A stretch of 64,000 bases of DNA from an uncultured Bacteroidales bacterium (GCA_945833885.1 CAMAFY010000012.1:1-64000), one strand, 5' to 3'; shown: positions 37,250 through 47,938, numbered from the stretch's first letter. Translations and numbers: made by a program. Notes: generated by a model from the letters alone, not told the origin.

Positions 37250-38332
37250 ATGTCAGATTCTACATTGCGCGGTTTTGCGGCTTGCGGATGCGGCCGTAGC
37301 AACCAGCAACTCAATACTTATGATTATTTGAGCGATGTTCCCGGCAACAATGAGACGACAGATCTCGTTGAAGTGCAGTTCAAGAACACGCGCAAAGGCT
37401 ATTATCGCAACGAGAATGGTCTGGACCTTGTGAAGGGCGACATTGTGGCTGTCGAGGCCAATCCCGGTCACGACATCGGCACAGTCACACTTACCGGCAG
37501 TCTTGTGCCGTTGCAGATGAAGAAAGCCTGCCTGAAACCCGGCACGGAAATCCGCCGTGTCTATCGGAAGGCCCGTCCTGTCGACATCGAAAAGTGGCAT
37601 GAGGCACAGGGACGTGAGGTGGCGACCATGATACAGAGCCGCCAAATCGCCAAGGAACTCCAACTCGACATGAAGATCGGTGATGTGGAATACCAGGGCG
37701 ATTGCAACAAGGCGATATTCTATTATATCGCGGATGCCCGCGTCGACTTCCGCAAACTCATCAAGGTTCTTGCCGAAACGTTCCATGTACGCATTGAGAT
37801 GAAGCAGATCGGTGCCCGCCAGGAGGCCGGACGCATCGGAGGAATCGGACCCTGCGGACGCGAATTGTGCTGCGCGACCTGGATGAAAGTCTTCACGAGT
37901 GTCAACACCGGCGCGGCACGCTTCCAGGACATCAGTCCCAATCCTCAGAAACTTGCCGGCCAATGTGCCAAACTCAAGTGCTGCTTGAACTATGAATTGC
38001 CCACCTATATGGAGGCAAGCAAGAAGATGCCTGAGCGGAATGTGCATCTCGAGACCGCCGATGCCACCTACTATTTCTTCAAAGGCGACATCCTCGGTGG
38101 CGTTGTCACCTATTCCACCGACCGCCGTTTGGCAGCCAATCTTGAGACCATCACCGCCGAACGCGCCCGTGAAATCATCGCCATGAACCGCAACGGCGAG
38201 AAGCCGCTCAGCCTGAGTGTCGAGGAAAAGTCCGAGCCCGAGCGTCCGGTGGACCTTGCCGAGCAGGACGAACTTACACGTTTCGACAAGAGCAAGAAGC
38301 GCAAACGCCGCAAAAAGCCCGGCAAGGCATAA
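37250..38332 (+). CDS. PSP1/RicT-family protein
   Basis: GPCGRELCCATWM and CAKLKCCLNYELPTYME cysteine motifs. Confidence 0.9.
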   Translation: MSDSTLRGFAACGCGRSNQQLNTYDYLSDVPGNNETTDLVEVQFKNTRKGYYRNENGLDLVKGDIVAVEANPGHDIGTVTLTGSLVPLQMKKACLKPGTEIRRVYRKARPVDIEKWHEAQGREVATMIQSRQIAKELQLDMKIGDVEYQGDCNKAIFYYIADARVDFRKLIKVLAETFHVRIEMKQIGARQEAGRIGGIGPCGRELCCATWMKVFTSVNTGAARFQDISPNPQKLAGQCAKLKCCLNYELPTYMEASKKMPERNVHLETADATYYFFKGDILGGVVTYSTDRRLAANLETITAERAREIIAMNRNGEKPLSLSVEEKSEPERPVDLAEQDELTRFDKSKKRKRRKKPGKA

Positions 38333-38336
38333 GCCT

Positions 38337-38807
38337 ATGAATCCGCAACGTCTCCTGACTTCACTCCTCTTCCTCCTCCTCTTCGCGGCATGTTCCACCG
38401 ACCAGTCCCGCATGGTTGCCTATGAACCTGTGGACGCTTACAGTTGGGATGCCGCGGAACGCCTGGAATTTGTCCTCGGACCGGTCGTCGATGCCGGTGA
38501 TTACGACCTGACGCTCCATGTCCGCACCACCACGGCGGCGGCCTTTCCCTTCAAAACGCTGTACATCGAGGTGCGGCAGCAGTGGAATGCCTCGAACATC
38601 ACCGTGGTAGACACCGTCCCGTGCGGTTTCCAGCAGGAAGAGCGCCGTGCTTCCGGCATTTCCATACACCAGTATGCCTTCCCGTTTGCCCGTCATCGTT
38701 GCCAGCCCTCCGACAGTGTACGCCTGACCCTCCGTCATCTCATGCGCCAGGAGGAGATTACCGGCATCGACAATGTGGGCGTCTCCCTCTCTCCAGTCGG
38801 CGAATAG
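38337..38807 (+). CDS. gldH: Gliding-motility lipoprotein GldH-like
   Basis: Lipobox FAACSTD; YDLTLHVRTTTAAAFPFKTLYIEVRQ; LRHLMRQEEITGIDNVGVSL. Confidence 0.8.
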   Translation: MNPQRLLTSLLFLLLFAACSTDQSRMVAYEPVDAYSWDAAERLEFVLGPVVDAGDYDLTLHVRTTTAAAFPFKTLYIEVRQQWNASNITVVDTVPCGFQQEERRASGISIHQYAFPFARHRCQPSDSVRLTLRHLMRQEEITGIDNVGVSLSPVGE

Positions 38808-38876
38808 GGGCGTAGCCTTTTGGCAATCCTCCCGCCGGCACTCCCCGAACAGGATGTGGGTTTCCCATCATAGTAA

Positions 38877-38986
38877 AAGGATTCTCCGTAGGAAAAGGAT
38901 GAAACCTTTGACCTCCGCGAGAGGAATTCCTGTACGAAACAGAAGAGGGCCCTGCGCAAACAGGGAAGAATTTCCGTCCGATGGGG
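38877..38986. repeat. Weak 22-bp periodic array, 5 units
   Basis: AAGGATTCTCCGTAGGAAAAGG / ATGAAACCTTTGACCTCCGCGA / GAGGAATTCCTGTACGAAACAG / AAGAGGGCCCTGCGCAAACAGG / GAAGAATTTCCGTCCGATGGGG. Confidence 0.45.
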
Positions 38987-39030
38987 CATAGCGACTCCTT
39001 TTTGACGGCATATACTTCAGCCTACCCAAC

Positions 39031-39747
39031 ATGAAGAATACCAGCATGCTCCGGTTGCTCACCATCCTTTTCGGCCTTATGGTCGCACTTTCGATGGCGG
39101 CACAGAAGCGAAAGATACAGAATAAACCCTTCATCGACACCCGACGGTGGCACTATGGCTTCAACATAGGCTTCCATGATCAGGGGCTGAACCTTGTCGG
39201 CAACGGTTACGTCGACGAGGCCGGCAACCAGTGGGTGTCGGACTGCGACCGTCAGAACTTCGGCTTCAGCGTCGGAGTCCTCGGCAGTCTCAAACTCCAT
39301 GACTATATAGATATGCGCATCAATCCCGGTCTTAACTTCGGGTCGAAGCACATTCAGTATATCAATCTCCTCGACGGCTCGCGACAGAGTCAGGACATGA
39401 AGTCGACATACATTGCAGTTCCCGTCGATTTCAAGTTCTGTGCCCGCCGTTTCAACAACTACCGGCCCTACGCTCTTGCGGGTGCGATGATGCAATATGA
39501 CCTGACTTCATCCAAGCACACCAAACTCCGCACCAAACCGTTGCAGACCTTTCTTGAAGTAGGATTGGGATGCGACCTCTATATGCCCTTCTTTAAACTC
39601 ATTCCGGAAATAAAGTTCTGTTTCGGATTGGGCAACATCCTCAAAAAGAACCGCAACGACCTCACCGACCCTTCGCAGATGATCTTCACCCAAAGTGTCG
39701 ACCGTGCCACGGCGAACATGGTTGTCGTCAACTTCTATTTCGAATGA
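39031..39747 (+). CDS. PorT-family outer-membrane beta-barrel protein
   Basis: DTRRWHYGFNIGFHDQGL; RINPGLNFGSKHIQY; TYIAVPVDFKF; EIKFCFGLGNIL. Confidence 0.82.
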   Translation: MKNTSMLRLLTILFGLMVALSMAAQKRKIQNKPFIDTRRWHYGFNIGFHDQGLNLVGNGYVDEAGNQWVSDCDRQNFGFSVGVLGSLKLHDYIDMRINPGLNFGSKHIQYINLLDGSRQSQDMKSTYIAVPVDFKFCARRFNNYRPYALAGAMMQYDLTSSKHTKLRTKPLQTFLEVGLGCDLYMPFFKLIPEIKFCFGLGNILKKNRNDLTDPSQMIFTQSVDRATANMVVVNFYFE

Positions 39748-39801
39748 TTTTCCTTTCCTGTCCGGTCAAAAATACAGCCGGCGGACAGAAAATAAGTGAA
39801 C

Positions 39802-39850
39802 AAGTGCAAAAAAACGTCACGGGAATGGCGTTTTTTTGCACTTTTTTTGT
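39802..39850 (+). terminator. Rho-independent terminator downstream of the PorT-like gene
   Basis: AAGTGCAAAAAAACG / CGTTTTTTTGCACTT 15-bp perfect stem, then TTTTT. Confidence 0.85.
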
Positions 39851-40051
39851 AATTTTGGTGCCGTGTTTCTGTGCTGTTGAAGAATGGAAAGGCCGGAAAC
39901 TTATTTCTACGTTTTCAGATGGGCGCATAAGCCGGATTTGCCGAAAAGAGGAAAAAAGACTGCAAAACGTAACCCACAAAACAACAAAATAGATTAGCAG
40001 CGGTAAATGATTACCCCTACACCTTCAGTAATTCCATAATAAACTTTTTGT

Positions 40052-40927
40052 ATGATAAAGCGTTATTACCTGTTTTTCATTGCTGCGGCCCTGTCGTTCC
40101 TTCCTGCCGCCGCACAGTATGTCGACCCTAATGAGGAGGACGTGATTGTTGATACCCTTGAACTCCAGACGCCTTTAACCGACACCGTCTATGTTGAGAA
40201 GAAGGAAACAAAGAAGTCTTATGCCGCGTCAAACAACCGTTGGCAACGCAAGAAATACTGGAACTTCGGATATTCTACACCCAGTGTGGAACGCACGGAC
40301 GATGAGACAATGGACTGGGAAACTGATTTCTCCGTTACCTTTCAGCGCGGACGCACGGCGAACTTCCCCAGAAATCCCATCGCCGGGATGTTGAAGATTG
40401 GCATTGACTATAGTTTTATGGACATCACCTATTCAAAACTTAAGTTGAAGTCCATAGGTGACGCTGGTTTTAACAACACAGATGCCGTGCCCGAAACTCC
40501 CACATCCTCCGATGGTTTCGACGAAATCGTCAGCGAAGACCCCAGCGGTTCCGTACTTGGTGCCCTCGGTTTGGACTTAGGCATGCACAAATTCGATTAT
40601 ACGATACACGTTGGTCCGAGGTTTACGGTCAATCCCGTTGACCATCTCATGGTTTCTGCCTATTTCCATGGTGGTCCTGCCGTATCTGGAGTTTATGAGA
40701 ACGATGAATTCTCCTTGGGCTACGGCTATATCCTTTCCGCCGGTTTGAACATTTCGTACAAACTCATTGGCATCGGTGTCGAGGGTGTTTGGGGAAGTGT
40801 CAAGTACAAGCAACTTGACTTTGAAGAATTTGATATGGAAAATCTCTCGGTCAGCAACCTTTTCTCTGACGAAACCTTCAAACTCAAGCAGAAAGGTCCG
40901 AGATTCTATATCTCCCTGCGCTTCTAA
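40052..40927 (+). CDS. Hypothetical outer-membrane beta-barrel protein
   Basis: Signal peptide; C-terminal GPRFYISLRF strand; 291 aa. Confidence 0.7.
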   Translation: MIKRYYLFFIAAALSFLPAAAQYVDPNEEDVIVDTLELQTPLTDTVYVEKKETKKSYAASNNRWQRKKYWNFGYSTPSVERTDDETMDWETDFSVTFQRGRTANFPRNPIAGMLKIGIDYSFMDITYSKLKLKSIGDAGFNNTDAVPETPTSSDGFDEIVSEDPSGSVLGALGLDLGMHKFDYTIHVGPRFTVNPVDHLMVSAYFHGGPAVSGVYENDEFSLGYGYILSAGLNISYKLIGIGVEGVWGSVKYKQLDFEEFDMENLSVSNLFSDETFKLKQKGPRFYISLRF

Positions 40928-40961
40928 TAATTTTTCAATAATCCGATAACCTGATTAAATT

Positions 40962-41972
40962 GTGAAGTCATATTTCTTTCAAATTGCCATGTGTGTGGTG
41001 CTTTGTATGGGTATGCTTGCCTGTACTTCCGATGATGAAGAGAATGCCAGTATGCAAATTCCCGACGGTGCTCTGCCTTCCGGGACTTTGATTCCTAATA
41101 GTCTTCCAGACGAACCCTATGCTTCTGACGCCATAAGCATAAAAGTTGTGGATGGCTATGATGCGCCTTTCACTTATCTTGAACTGTTGGGCGATGGCCA
41201 TTATCTCCTCTCTTATTATGATTATTATTATAGTCAGAGCCGTGATGTCCGTGGAGAAAATGCTCAGAGTTACATTCTTCGTAAGTCTACTTCAGCAAAC
41301 TGTCAGAATCCTCTTTCCAGAGTCTCACAGACCAACAACGGTTTGGAATACGGAAAATACGAGGTTACTGGAGAGAAAGTTTATATCCTTGAAAACGGTT
41401 ATGAGGTGGATCTTGGCGAAATTTCCAATGCAGGAACACTCCGTTATAGGAATCCCAATGGTACGACATGGTCAACTGTTTACGTAGATGCCACGAAAAC
41501 AAACCCTGACGAAGCCACTCGCAGCCTCTGTCATGGGTGGAATCTTAATAGTTTTGAGTGTTGGATATACCTAAACAATTATTATCTCGCCCATGGAAAG
41601 CAGGTGATATCGAATGGTAAATGTGTGAATTATTTCAAGGTCCTCGGCAACGATTTGTTCGATATCTCCGAAGAGGAGTACCTCGGTGATGAGAGTACGG
41701 TGGCTTATTATGTGTATTTCGGCACGAACGGTGTCTATATCTGCTATTTCCTGGACGGATCTATTGATTTCCGAAACTGGCGTTGGAGAAGTGCTGAAGA
41801 GGGTATTATCGAGTACTACGACTATGATGGCAGTGCAGGATTTACGTATGGAGGTTTTGCTTCCGTTCGTTTCGCTGGCAGTCAGATGCGCATTTACGAG
41901 GACTATACTGAGTATGATGACGCTTGTACAGCTCGTCTAATAGCCGTCAACACCTTAACAGTGGATCGTTAA
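40962..41972 (+). CDS. Hypothetical lipoprotein, no recognised family
   Basis: GTG start; lipobox MLACTSDDEE; acidic N terminus; intact 336-aa ORF. Confidence 0.65.
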   Translation: MKSYFFQIAMCVVLCMGMLACTSDDEENASMQIPDGALPSGTLIPNSLPDEPYASDAISIKVVDGYDAPFTYLELLGDGHYLLSYYDYYYSQSRDVRGENAQSYILRKSTSANCQNPLSRVSQTNNGLEYGKYEVTGEKVYILENGYEVDLGEISNAGTLRYRNPNGTTWSTVYVDATKTNPDEATRSLCHGWNLNSFECWIYLNNYYLAHGKQVISNGKCVNYFKVLGNDLFDISEEEYLGDESTVAYYVYFGTNGVYICYFLDGSIDFRNWRWRSAEEGIIEYYDYDGSAGFTYGGFASVRFAGSQMRIYEDYTEYDDACTARLIAVNTLTVDR

Positions 41973-42206
41973 GAAATGTCATAGACCATGTTTCTGACAG
42001 GTGTCGGAAGCATGGTTTTCTGTAATTTGACGTATTCCCTCTAAACTTTTTCTGGCAGCAATGTTGGATTTCTCGCTTACATGTGCGAAGTTTCTCCGTC
42101 CAGTTCCTTTTTGACATCATATTGTTTTGCGTAAACATGATGTGTGGACTGTTGGGAATTTCCGTTCCATTCTTCTTGATTTAATTGCCCCATCCCCGCA
42201 TTCCCC

Positions 42207-43115
42207 ATGAAACGAATCCTTCTTCTTCTCCTTATGCTGCTCGTCAATGGTGCGGCACTTACGGCATCGGCCTTTACGGAGTCCGACTTCGTGGTGGTCA
42301 ATGGTGCGCACCGTCTGCCCGGCACCCTTTGCCTTCCCGACGGCGATGTCCGTGCCATGGTCGTCTTTGTCCATGGCAGCGGACCCCAGGACCGCGATGA
42401 GACGCTGGGTCCCAACCGCTTTTTCGCCTCCCTTGCCCACGCCTTTGCCGCTGAGGGCATTGCATCGTTGCGCTACGACAAGCGCACTTTTGTGGAGAAA
42501 CGTGCCGGCGAGGGATTCACCTACCGCGAAGAAAGCGTCGACGATGCCGTGTGTGCCGCACGCCTTCTCCACGATGCCGGATACCGGGACATCTACATTG
42601 CCGGCCACAGTCTGGGCGGACATCTTGTGCCGCTTATCATGGATGATGCCCGGGAGTGGGCCGCAGGTGCCGTCATTCTGTCGGGAAACGCCTTCACTTT
42701 GGTGGAATGTATCCGCACGCAAGTGAAGTATCTCGGTAAGCAGCAGGGACTTAGCGATGCCCTTATCCAAAGCAGCATCGACCGTATGCTGGCGGCGCTC
42801 CCCGAATCGTACGTCACTTTCGACCGCGAGTACAATGCTGTGCAGACGGCGGCGCGGGTGTTGAAGGACAATCCCCGGCAACGTTGGATGGTCGTTCAGG
42901 GCGGTCACGACTATCAAGTCACGTTTGCCGACTATTCGCAGTGGGTGATGACCCTCGGAAAACGCGCCACTTTCCACTACGCTCCCACGCTCGACCACAT
43001 CCTGCGTCCGCTGCCCGCCATGGCCACTCCCAACGATTATGCGCAGGAGGGTGAGGTGTCGGCGGAGGCGATTGCCGCCATCACCGCCTTCATCCTTGCG
43101 GAACCTGCCGAATAG
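42207..43115 (+). CDS. Secreted alpha/beta-hydrolase
   Basis: MVVFVHGSGPQDRDETLGPNRFF; nucleophile elbow IAGHSLGGHLVP; TLDHILRP. Confidence 0.88.
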   Translation: MKRILLLLLMLLVNGAALTASAFTESDFVVVNGAHRLPGTLCLPDGDVRAMVVFVHGSGPQDRDETLGPNRFFASLAHAFAAEGIASLRYDKRTFVEKRAGEGFTYREESVDDAVCAARLLHDAGYRDIYIAGHSLGGHLVPLIMDDAREWAAGAVILSGNAFTLVECIRTQVKYLGKQQGLSDALIQSSIDRMLAALPESYVTFDREYNAVQTAARVLKDNPRQRWMVVQGGHDYQVTFADYSQWVMTLGKRATFHYAPTLDHILRPLPAMATPNDYAQEGEVSAEAIAAITAFILAEPAE

Positions 43116-43250
43116 GTGCGGAGCATCCTGCGGGATGCCGCGCGTTTTCGCCTGCCGGCCATTGTGCCTGCCGCTGTGAAGAACGGAACATCGGCGGTAC
43201 AGCGCGGAACATCGGCGGTGCGGAACCTGATCAGGAATGAGAAAACGACA

Positions 43251-43289
43251 AAAACCGGAAACCATGTCTTTGGGATGGTTTCCGGTTTT
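43251..43289 (+). terminator. Rho-independent terminator downstream of the hydrolase
   Basis: AAAACCGGAAACCAT / ATGGTTTCCGGTTTT 15-bp perfect stem, then CTTTT. Confidence 0.88.
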
Positions 43290-43376
43290 CTTTTGTGGAT
43301 GGAGCAAGGTCTGTCCGAATGCTTTTGCGGCAGTGTTTGCAGGCCCTTGCGGACGGGTTGGAGGATGGTCGGTGAA

Positions 43377-43486
43377 AGTGCCGCATTTCGCGATGGAAAG
43401 TGCGGAACTTTTGGCCTGGAAGTGCGGAACTTTCTGTCGTGAAGTGCCGCGGTTTCTGCAGGCGTCTTCCGTGTGCTTTACGGACG
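43377..43486. repeat. 22-bp tandem array, 5 units
   Basis: AGTGCCGCATTTCGCGATGGAA / AGTGCGGAACTTTTGGCCTGGA / AGTGCGGAACTTTCTGTCGTGA / AGTGCCGCGGTTTCTGCAGGCG / TCTTCCGTGTGCTTTACGGACG. Confidence 0.85.
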
Positions 43487-43839
43487 TCCGCCGCCTTCTC
43501 CGTCGCCGGTGGCGCGTGTGCCGTTGCCGTAGTGCGGCGTTTGGCGTTAGATGGTATGGAATCGGGGGGCAGACGGTAACGGAAGAAAGGCGACCGTGTG
43601 CGTGTCCTTTATCCCGCAACCATGTGTGTCAGATAAGTGTACAAACTGAGTTTCACTTAAAAACGCCGTTGTTTTCGGGCGGTTTTTGTTCCTTTCGTTA
43701 TCACCTTCTTGGGTGGATTCCATCCATTACCGGTGTAAATCCTTATGCTGTGTTCGGATTACGCCATGCTGCCATTCCGCCTGTTCACGCCTGGAGACAA
43801 GCACTGAATCCGGACAAGGACAATTGAAGGCCCCTGTTT

Positions 43840-46074
43840 TTACAGCCCTTCGGGGTTCCCCTCCTTGTTGTCGTTTTCAGTCTCCGCCGTTTCTCCGTCC
43901 GGTTGGGCGGCAGGCATGGAGGTGCCTTGCTGCATTCCCTGCGGGTTCTTCGGACCTTTCCACACCCAGTTGTTGCTGCTGAAAAGTTTTTTGCGGTGTG
44001 CGGGCGCCGGATTCTCGTCTTTCGGCTGTTCCTGCCCCCCCTGTTCGCCCCGGTTGAGTTCGGGGTAGGCGATGCGGGTGTGGTAGATGGTCTTGAGTGA
44101 ATCGGTGAAGACGTGTTTTGCATCCGAAATGTCCTTGAAGGTAATGGGGCATTCCTTGAAATATCCTTCGGCCTGCTGGCTGTCGATGATGCGGTTGACG
44201 AGTGCCGAAATGCTCTCCTCGTTGTATTCTTTCAGCGACCTGCTGGCGGCTTCCACGGCATCCGCCATCATCAGTATGGCCTGTTCGCGGGTGAAAGGAT
44301 TGCGTCCGGGATAGGTGAAGTCCTCCTTGTTGACGTTCTCCTCGCCCAGTTTGTTGCAACTTTGTATGTAGAAGTAGCGCGCCATTCCCGTGCCGTGGTG
44401 CGTAAGGATGAAGTCGCGGATGATTTTCGGCAACTGTTCGCGTTCCGCCATTTTGAGACCTTCGGTGACATGTCCGATGATGATGGCCGCCGAACTCTTC
44501 TCTGGTATCATGTCGTGCGGGTTGACGTCGGTCTGGTTCTCCGTGAAAAATGCCGGACGGCTGAGTTTTCCGATATCGTGATATAGGGCTCCCGTACGTA
44601 CAAGTTGCACCTTCGCACCGATTTTGTCCGCCACTTCGGCTGCCAGATTCGCCACCTGCATGCTGTGGATGAACGTGCCTTGAGCCTCTTTCGACATACG
44701 TCGGAGGATGCGGGAATTGGTGTTTGAGAGTTCAATGAGCGTCACTGTCGAGGTGAAACCGAAGATGCGTTCGATGAGATAGAGGAGGGGATAGGCCGAA
44801 AGGAGCGCCACTCCGTTGAAGGCGATGTGGGTGTAGAGGCGCTTGTTCAGGCTGTTGAGGCTCACGCCCTGCGACAGTTCGTAGCACAAACCCATGGCAC
44901 ACATGGCAGCGGTGACGTAGGCTGCCGTACGGAAGAGTTGCTGTCGCTCCGTCAGGTCGCGGAGGCTGTAGATGGCAACTATGCCGCCTACCATCTCAAT
45001 CAGCACGAACTGGTAGCACGTGACCAGGGGAATGCTGGCGATGAGTACCAGCACGGTGTGTACCATAAATGCCGTGCGCGTGTCCATAAAGATGCGCACA
45101 AAGATGGCCGCCATGGCGAAGGGGATGAGGTAGACCGTGAGGAGATTGAAGCGCAACATCAGACAACTGATGACGCAAAAGAAGGTGATGACGCAGAAAA
45201 GCAGGCAGATGCTCTGGAAACTTGAGAAGAGATCGCGGCGGAAAAGGTTGAGGTAGGTCAGCAGAAGTGCAAAGAGGATGATGACCATACCGCCCTGTCC
45301 GGCCATCAACCGCCGTGCCTGGCTCGCCGACTGCGAGGAATTCTGCTCCACTTCGTCGCGGAACGAATCGAGTTTTGCCTTCTTCACCGAGTCGACACGC
45401 TCGGCACGGTCAATGATAAGTTCGCCCTGCTCGACGTAACCATCGGTGGTGGCGACGGAAGCCAGGATGTTTTCGCGTGCCTCACGCGTCTTCAGACTGT
45501 CGTAAATGATGTTCGCTTCGAGGTATTCATTCAGACTTAACTTCGCCATAATCTCGCGCGAATAGGTCTCCGACTCGTTCTCCATGAGGTATTGGTAGGC
45601 GGTTCGCGTGGAGAAGATCTCGCCGATGGCATGCGTTGTGGCGGTCTTGTCGTTGATGATGCTCACGTGTGTCGTCTTGTCGCGTTGCATCCGCTTGTAA
45701 TCCTCCGGCGTTACCACACCCTGGGCATAGACCTGTTGCAGGAGTTCCACGGCATGGTTGTAGTAGGAGTAGGGGACATCCTTGAAGCGTCCCTCGGCAT
45801 AATCGCTGCGGAAGTTCCGTACCATCTGCATGCCGATGGCGGGTGCGGCGTTGAAATATGGCGTCAATTCCTCCAAAGCCTTGGCACGTTCCATACGAAG
45901 TTTCGACTCCGGCTTCTTCACAGGAAAGGCGAATTTGGCGATAAGTGGGTCATAACGCCACGGCTGGCCCTGACTATAATCATAGTTGAAGGCCTCCTTT
46001 TCCTGAGGAAGTGCCCAAAGAATCAGCACAAGACTGGTGAGGATGCAGAGAATGTAGCGGATTTTATCTTTCAT
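43840..46074 (-). CDS. 7TM-HD (PgpH-like) HDIG-domain membrane protein
   Basis: Start at MKDKIRYILCILT; SKEAQGTFIHSMQVANLAAEVADKIGAK; GALYHDIGKLSRPAFFTENQ; HHGTGMARYFY. Confidence 0.9.
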   Translation of the reverse strand: MKDKIRYILCILTSLVLILWALPQEKEAFNYDYSQGQPWRYDPLIAKFAFPVKKPESKLRMERAKALEELTPYFNAAPAIGMQMVRNFRSDYAEGRFKDVPYSYYNHAVELLQQVYAQGVVTPEDYKRMQRDKTTHVSIINDKTATTHAIGEIFSTRTAYQYLMENESETYSREIMAKLSLNEYLEANIIYDSLKTREARENILASVATTDGYVEQGELIIDRAERVDSVKKAKLDSFRDEVEQNSSQSASQARRLMAGQGGMVIILFALLLTYLNLFRRDLFSSFQSICLLFCVITFFCVISCLMLRFNLLTVYLIPFAMAAIFVRIFMDTRTAFMVHTVLVLIASIPLVTCYQFVLIEMVGGIVAIYSLRDLTERQQLFRTAAYVTAAMCAMGLCYELSQGVSLNSLNKRLYTHIAFNGVALLSAYPLLYLIERIFGFTSTVTLIELSNTNSRILRRMSKEAQGTFIHSMQVANLAAEVADKIGAKVQLVRTGALYHDIGKLSRPAFFTENQTDVNPHDMIPEKSSAAIIIGHVTEGLKMAEREQLPKIIRDFILTHHGTGMARYFYIQSCNKLGEENVNKEDFTYPGRNPFTREQAILMMADAVEAASRSLKEYNEESISALVNRIIDSQQAEGYFKECPITFKDISDAKHVFTDSLKTIYHTRIAYPELNRGEQGGQEQPKDENPAPAHRKKLFSSNNWVWKGPKNPQGMQQGTSMPAAQPDGETAETENDNKEGNPEGL

Positions 46075-46352
46075 GGTTCGGGGGGGATGGCGGATGATGG
46101 TGGGTAGAGGCATGGAAAACCTCCCTGCCGCGGCAGGTGAGGTGTGGTGCGGGAGCCTGCGGGGTGCGGCGTTTCCCCTCCTCCGCCACGGCATTGTCAG
46201 GTGGAGGGAGGGCAGGAAAACGGGCGGAAGGCCAAGGGACGAATCCCGTAATAAACGATAAGTGCTATATGCAAGTTGGTGCGAATTTACGGCAAAAACC
46301 ATCATTCTCCAAATTTTGCACGGCAAAACTTGGCGGTATGACGGAAAGTCTG

Positions 46353-46360
46353 TAATTTTG
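46353..46360 (+). promoter_or_regulatory. Putative -7 element (TAATTTTG) upstream of the OmpH-like gene
   Basis: Exact TAnnTTTG match with TTGG 19 bp upstream. Confidence 0.5.
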
Positions 46361-46451
46361 CCGCAATATAAAGCATCGCTTTGCCAATGTGTAAACGGGG
46401 AAAATACCACGGAATACCATACGGCAGCGGGCATCACGAACCCTTTAGGCC

Positions 46452-47048
46452 ATGAAAAAGCATAGCATCTTCCGATATCTCATCCTGCCGGCATTCATCT
46501 TTGCCGTCATTCCAATGGCGGTCTCCGCACAGCAGACGGCAGTTCCCGCACAGCAGACGGCAGAAATGCCCGAAGGCTTTGGAAATCCCATGCCCGTAGC
46601 GCCGCGTTACGGATACTGTAGCCACAGACAACTGCTCGAAAGCATGCCGGAATACGTGCAGGCTATGGCACAACTCAAGGCGTTGCGCGCCAAATACGAG
46701 CAGGAAGCCAGCCACAATGAGGAGGATTTCCGCCGGAGATTCCAGGAGTATCTCCAAGGCCAGAAGGATTTTCCCGAAGCCATTCTCCTCAAACGTCAGA
46801 GCGATCTGGAGCGGAGTATGGAGGAAGGCCTCGCGTTCAGGGCACAAGCCGACTCGCTGCTCCGGCAGGCGGAGAACGATTTGCTGCAACCTCTCCGTGC
46901 GCGTGTTGACCTTGCCATTAAATCCGTTGGCGAAGAGCACGGATATGAGTGCGTGGTCAATACGGATGCTGGGGTGTTCCCCTACCTCAATCCCGCAGTA
47001 AGCGAGGAGATTACGGTGTTCGTGATGGAAAAACTCCTTGCCGAATAA
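46452..47048 (+). CDS. OmpH/Skp-family periplasmic chaperone
   Basis: Signal peptide; YGYCSHRQLLESMPEYVQAMAQLKALRAKYEQE; coiled coil. Confidence 0.82.
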   Translation: MKKHSIFRYLILPAFIFAVIPMAVSAQQTAVPAQQTAEMPEGFGNPMPVAPRYGYCSHRQLLESMPEYVQAMAQLKALRAKYEQEASHNEEDFRRRFQEYLQGQKDFPEAILLKRQSDLERSMEEGLAFRAQADSLLRQAENDLLQPLRARVDLAIKSVGEEHGYECVVNTDAGVFPYLNPAVSEEITVFVMEKLLAE

Positions 47049-47100
47049 CCCTTTTTCCAAAGGATGGCGACAAGAAACCTCCCGCGGACTCCCAAAAACT

Positions 47101-47913
47101 ATGATAGGAATTTTTGACAGTGGCTATGGTGGTCTGAGCGTTTTCAGGCAGATTCGCCGTCTTATGCCGGAGTATGATTACCTCTACCTCGGCGATAATG
47201 CCCGCGCACCTTATGGTCCACGCTCCTATGATGTCGTCTATCATTACACCTTGCAGGCGGTTGAGGCTCTCTTTTCACGGGGATGCGAACTCGTAATCCT
47301 GGCGTGCAACACCGCATCCGCCAAGGCTCTCAGGACCATTCAGCAGAACGACTTGCAGCGGTTGGGCGCGGAACGCCGCGTATTGGGCGTCATCCGGCCT
47401 ACCGTAGAGGCGATAGGCGACATCACAAAGACAAGACATATCGCCGTACTTGCCACACAAGGCACGGTGGGATCGTTGTCCTACAACCTTGAAATCGCAA
47501 AACTTTTCCCCGACATCCACGTTACCGCACAGGCTTGTCCTATGTGGGTTCCGCTGGTGGAATACGGCGAATACGATACCCCGGGGGCGGACTATTTCGT
47601 GAAGAAGCGCATAGACGCCGTCATGAACACCGACCCTCTCATCGACACACTCGTGCTGGCGTGTACCCATTATCCCCTGCTGATGGACAACATCCGCCGT
47701 TTTACTCCCCCGGGAGTGCACGTGCTTCCTCAGGGAGACATCATCGCCTCGTCGCTGAAAGACTACCTTTTCCGGCATCCCGAAATGGATGAACGTCTGC
47801 AAAAGCACGGCACGGCACGCTTCCTGACGACGGAAGATCCGCAGAAGTTCTACGACAGCGCCACCATTTTCATCCCGCATACCGATGTTCATGTGGAGCG
47901 CATTCAACTCTGA
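47101..47913 (+). CDS. murI: Glutamate racemase
   Basis: IGIFDSGYGGLSVFRQIRRLMPEYDYLYLGDNARAPYG; ILACNTASAKALR; LACTHYPLL. Confidence 0.95.
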   Translation: MIGIFDSGYGGLSVFRQIRRLMPEYDYLYLGDNARAPYGPRSYDVVYHYTLQAVEALFSRGCELVILACNTASAKALRTIQQNDLQRLGAERRVLGVIRPTVEAIGDITKTRHIAVLATQGTVGSLSYNLEIAKLFPDIHVTAQACPMWVPLVEYGEYDTPGADYFVKKRIDAVMNTDPLIDTLVLACTHYPLLMDNIRRFTPPGVHVLPQGDIIASSLKDYLFRHPEMDERLQKHGTARFLTTEDPQKFYDSATIFIPHTDVHVERIQL

Positions 47914-47938
47914 ATCGCAGCAGTCGATTGTGGAAGAT

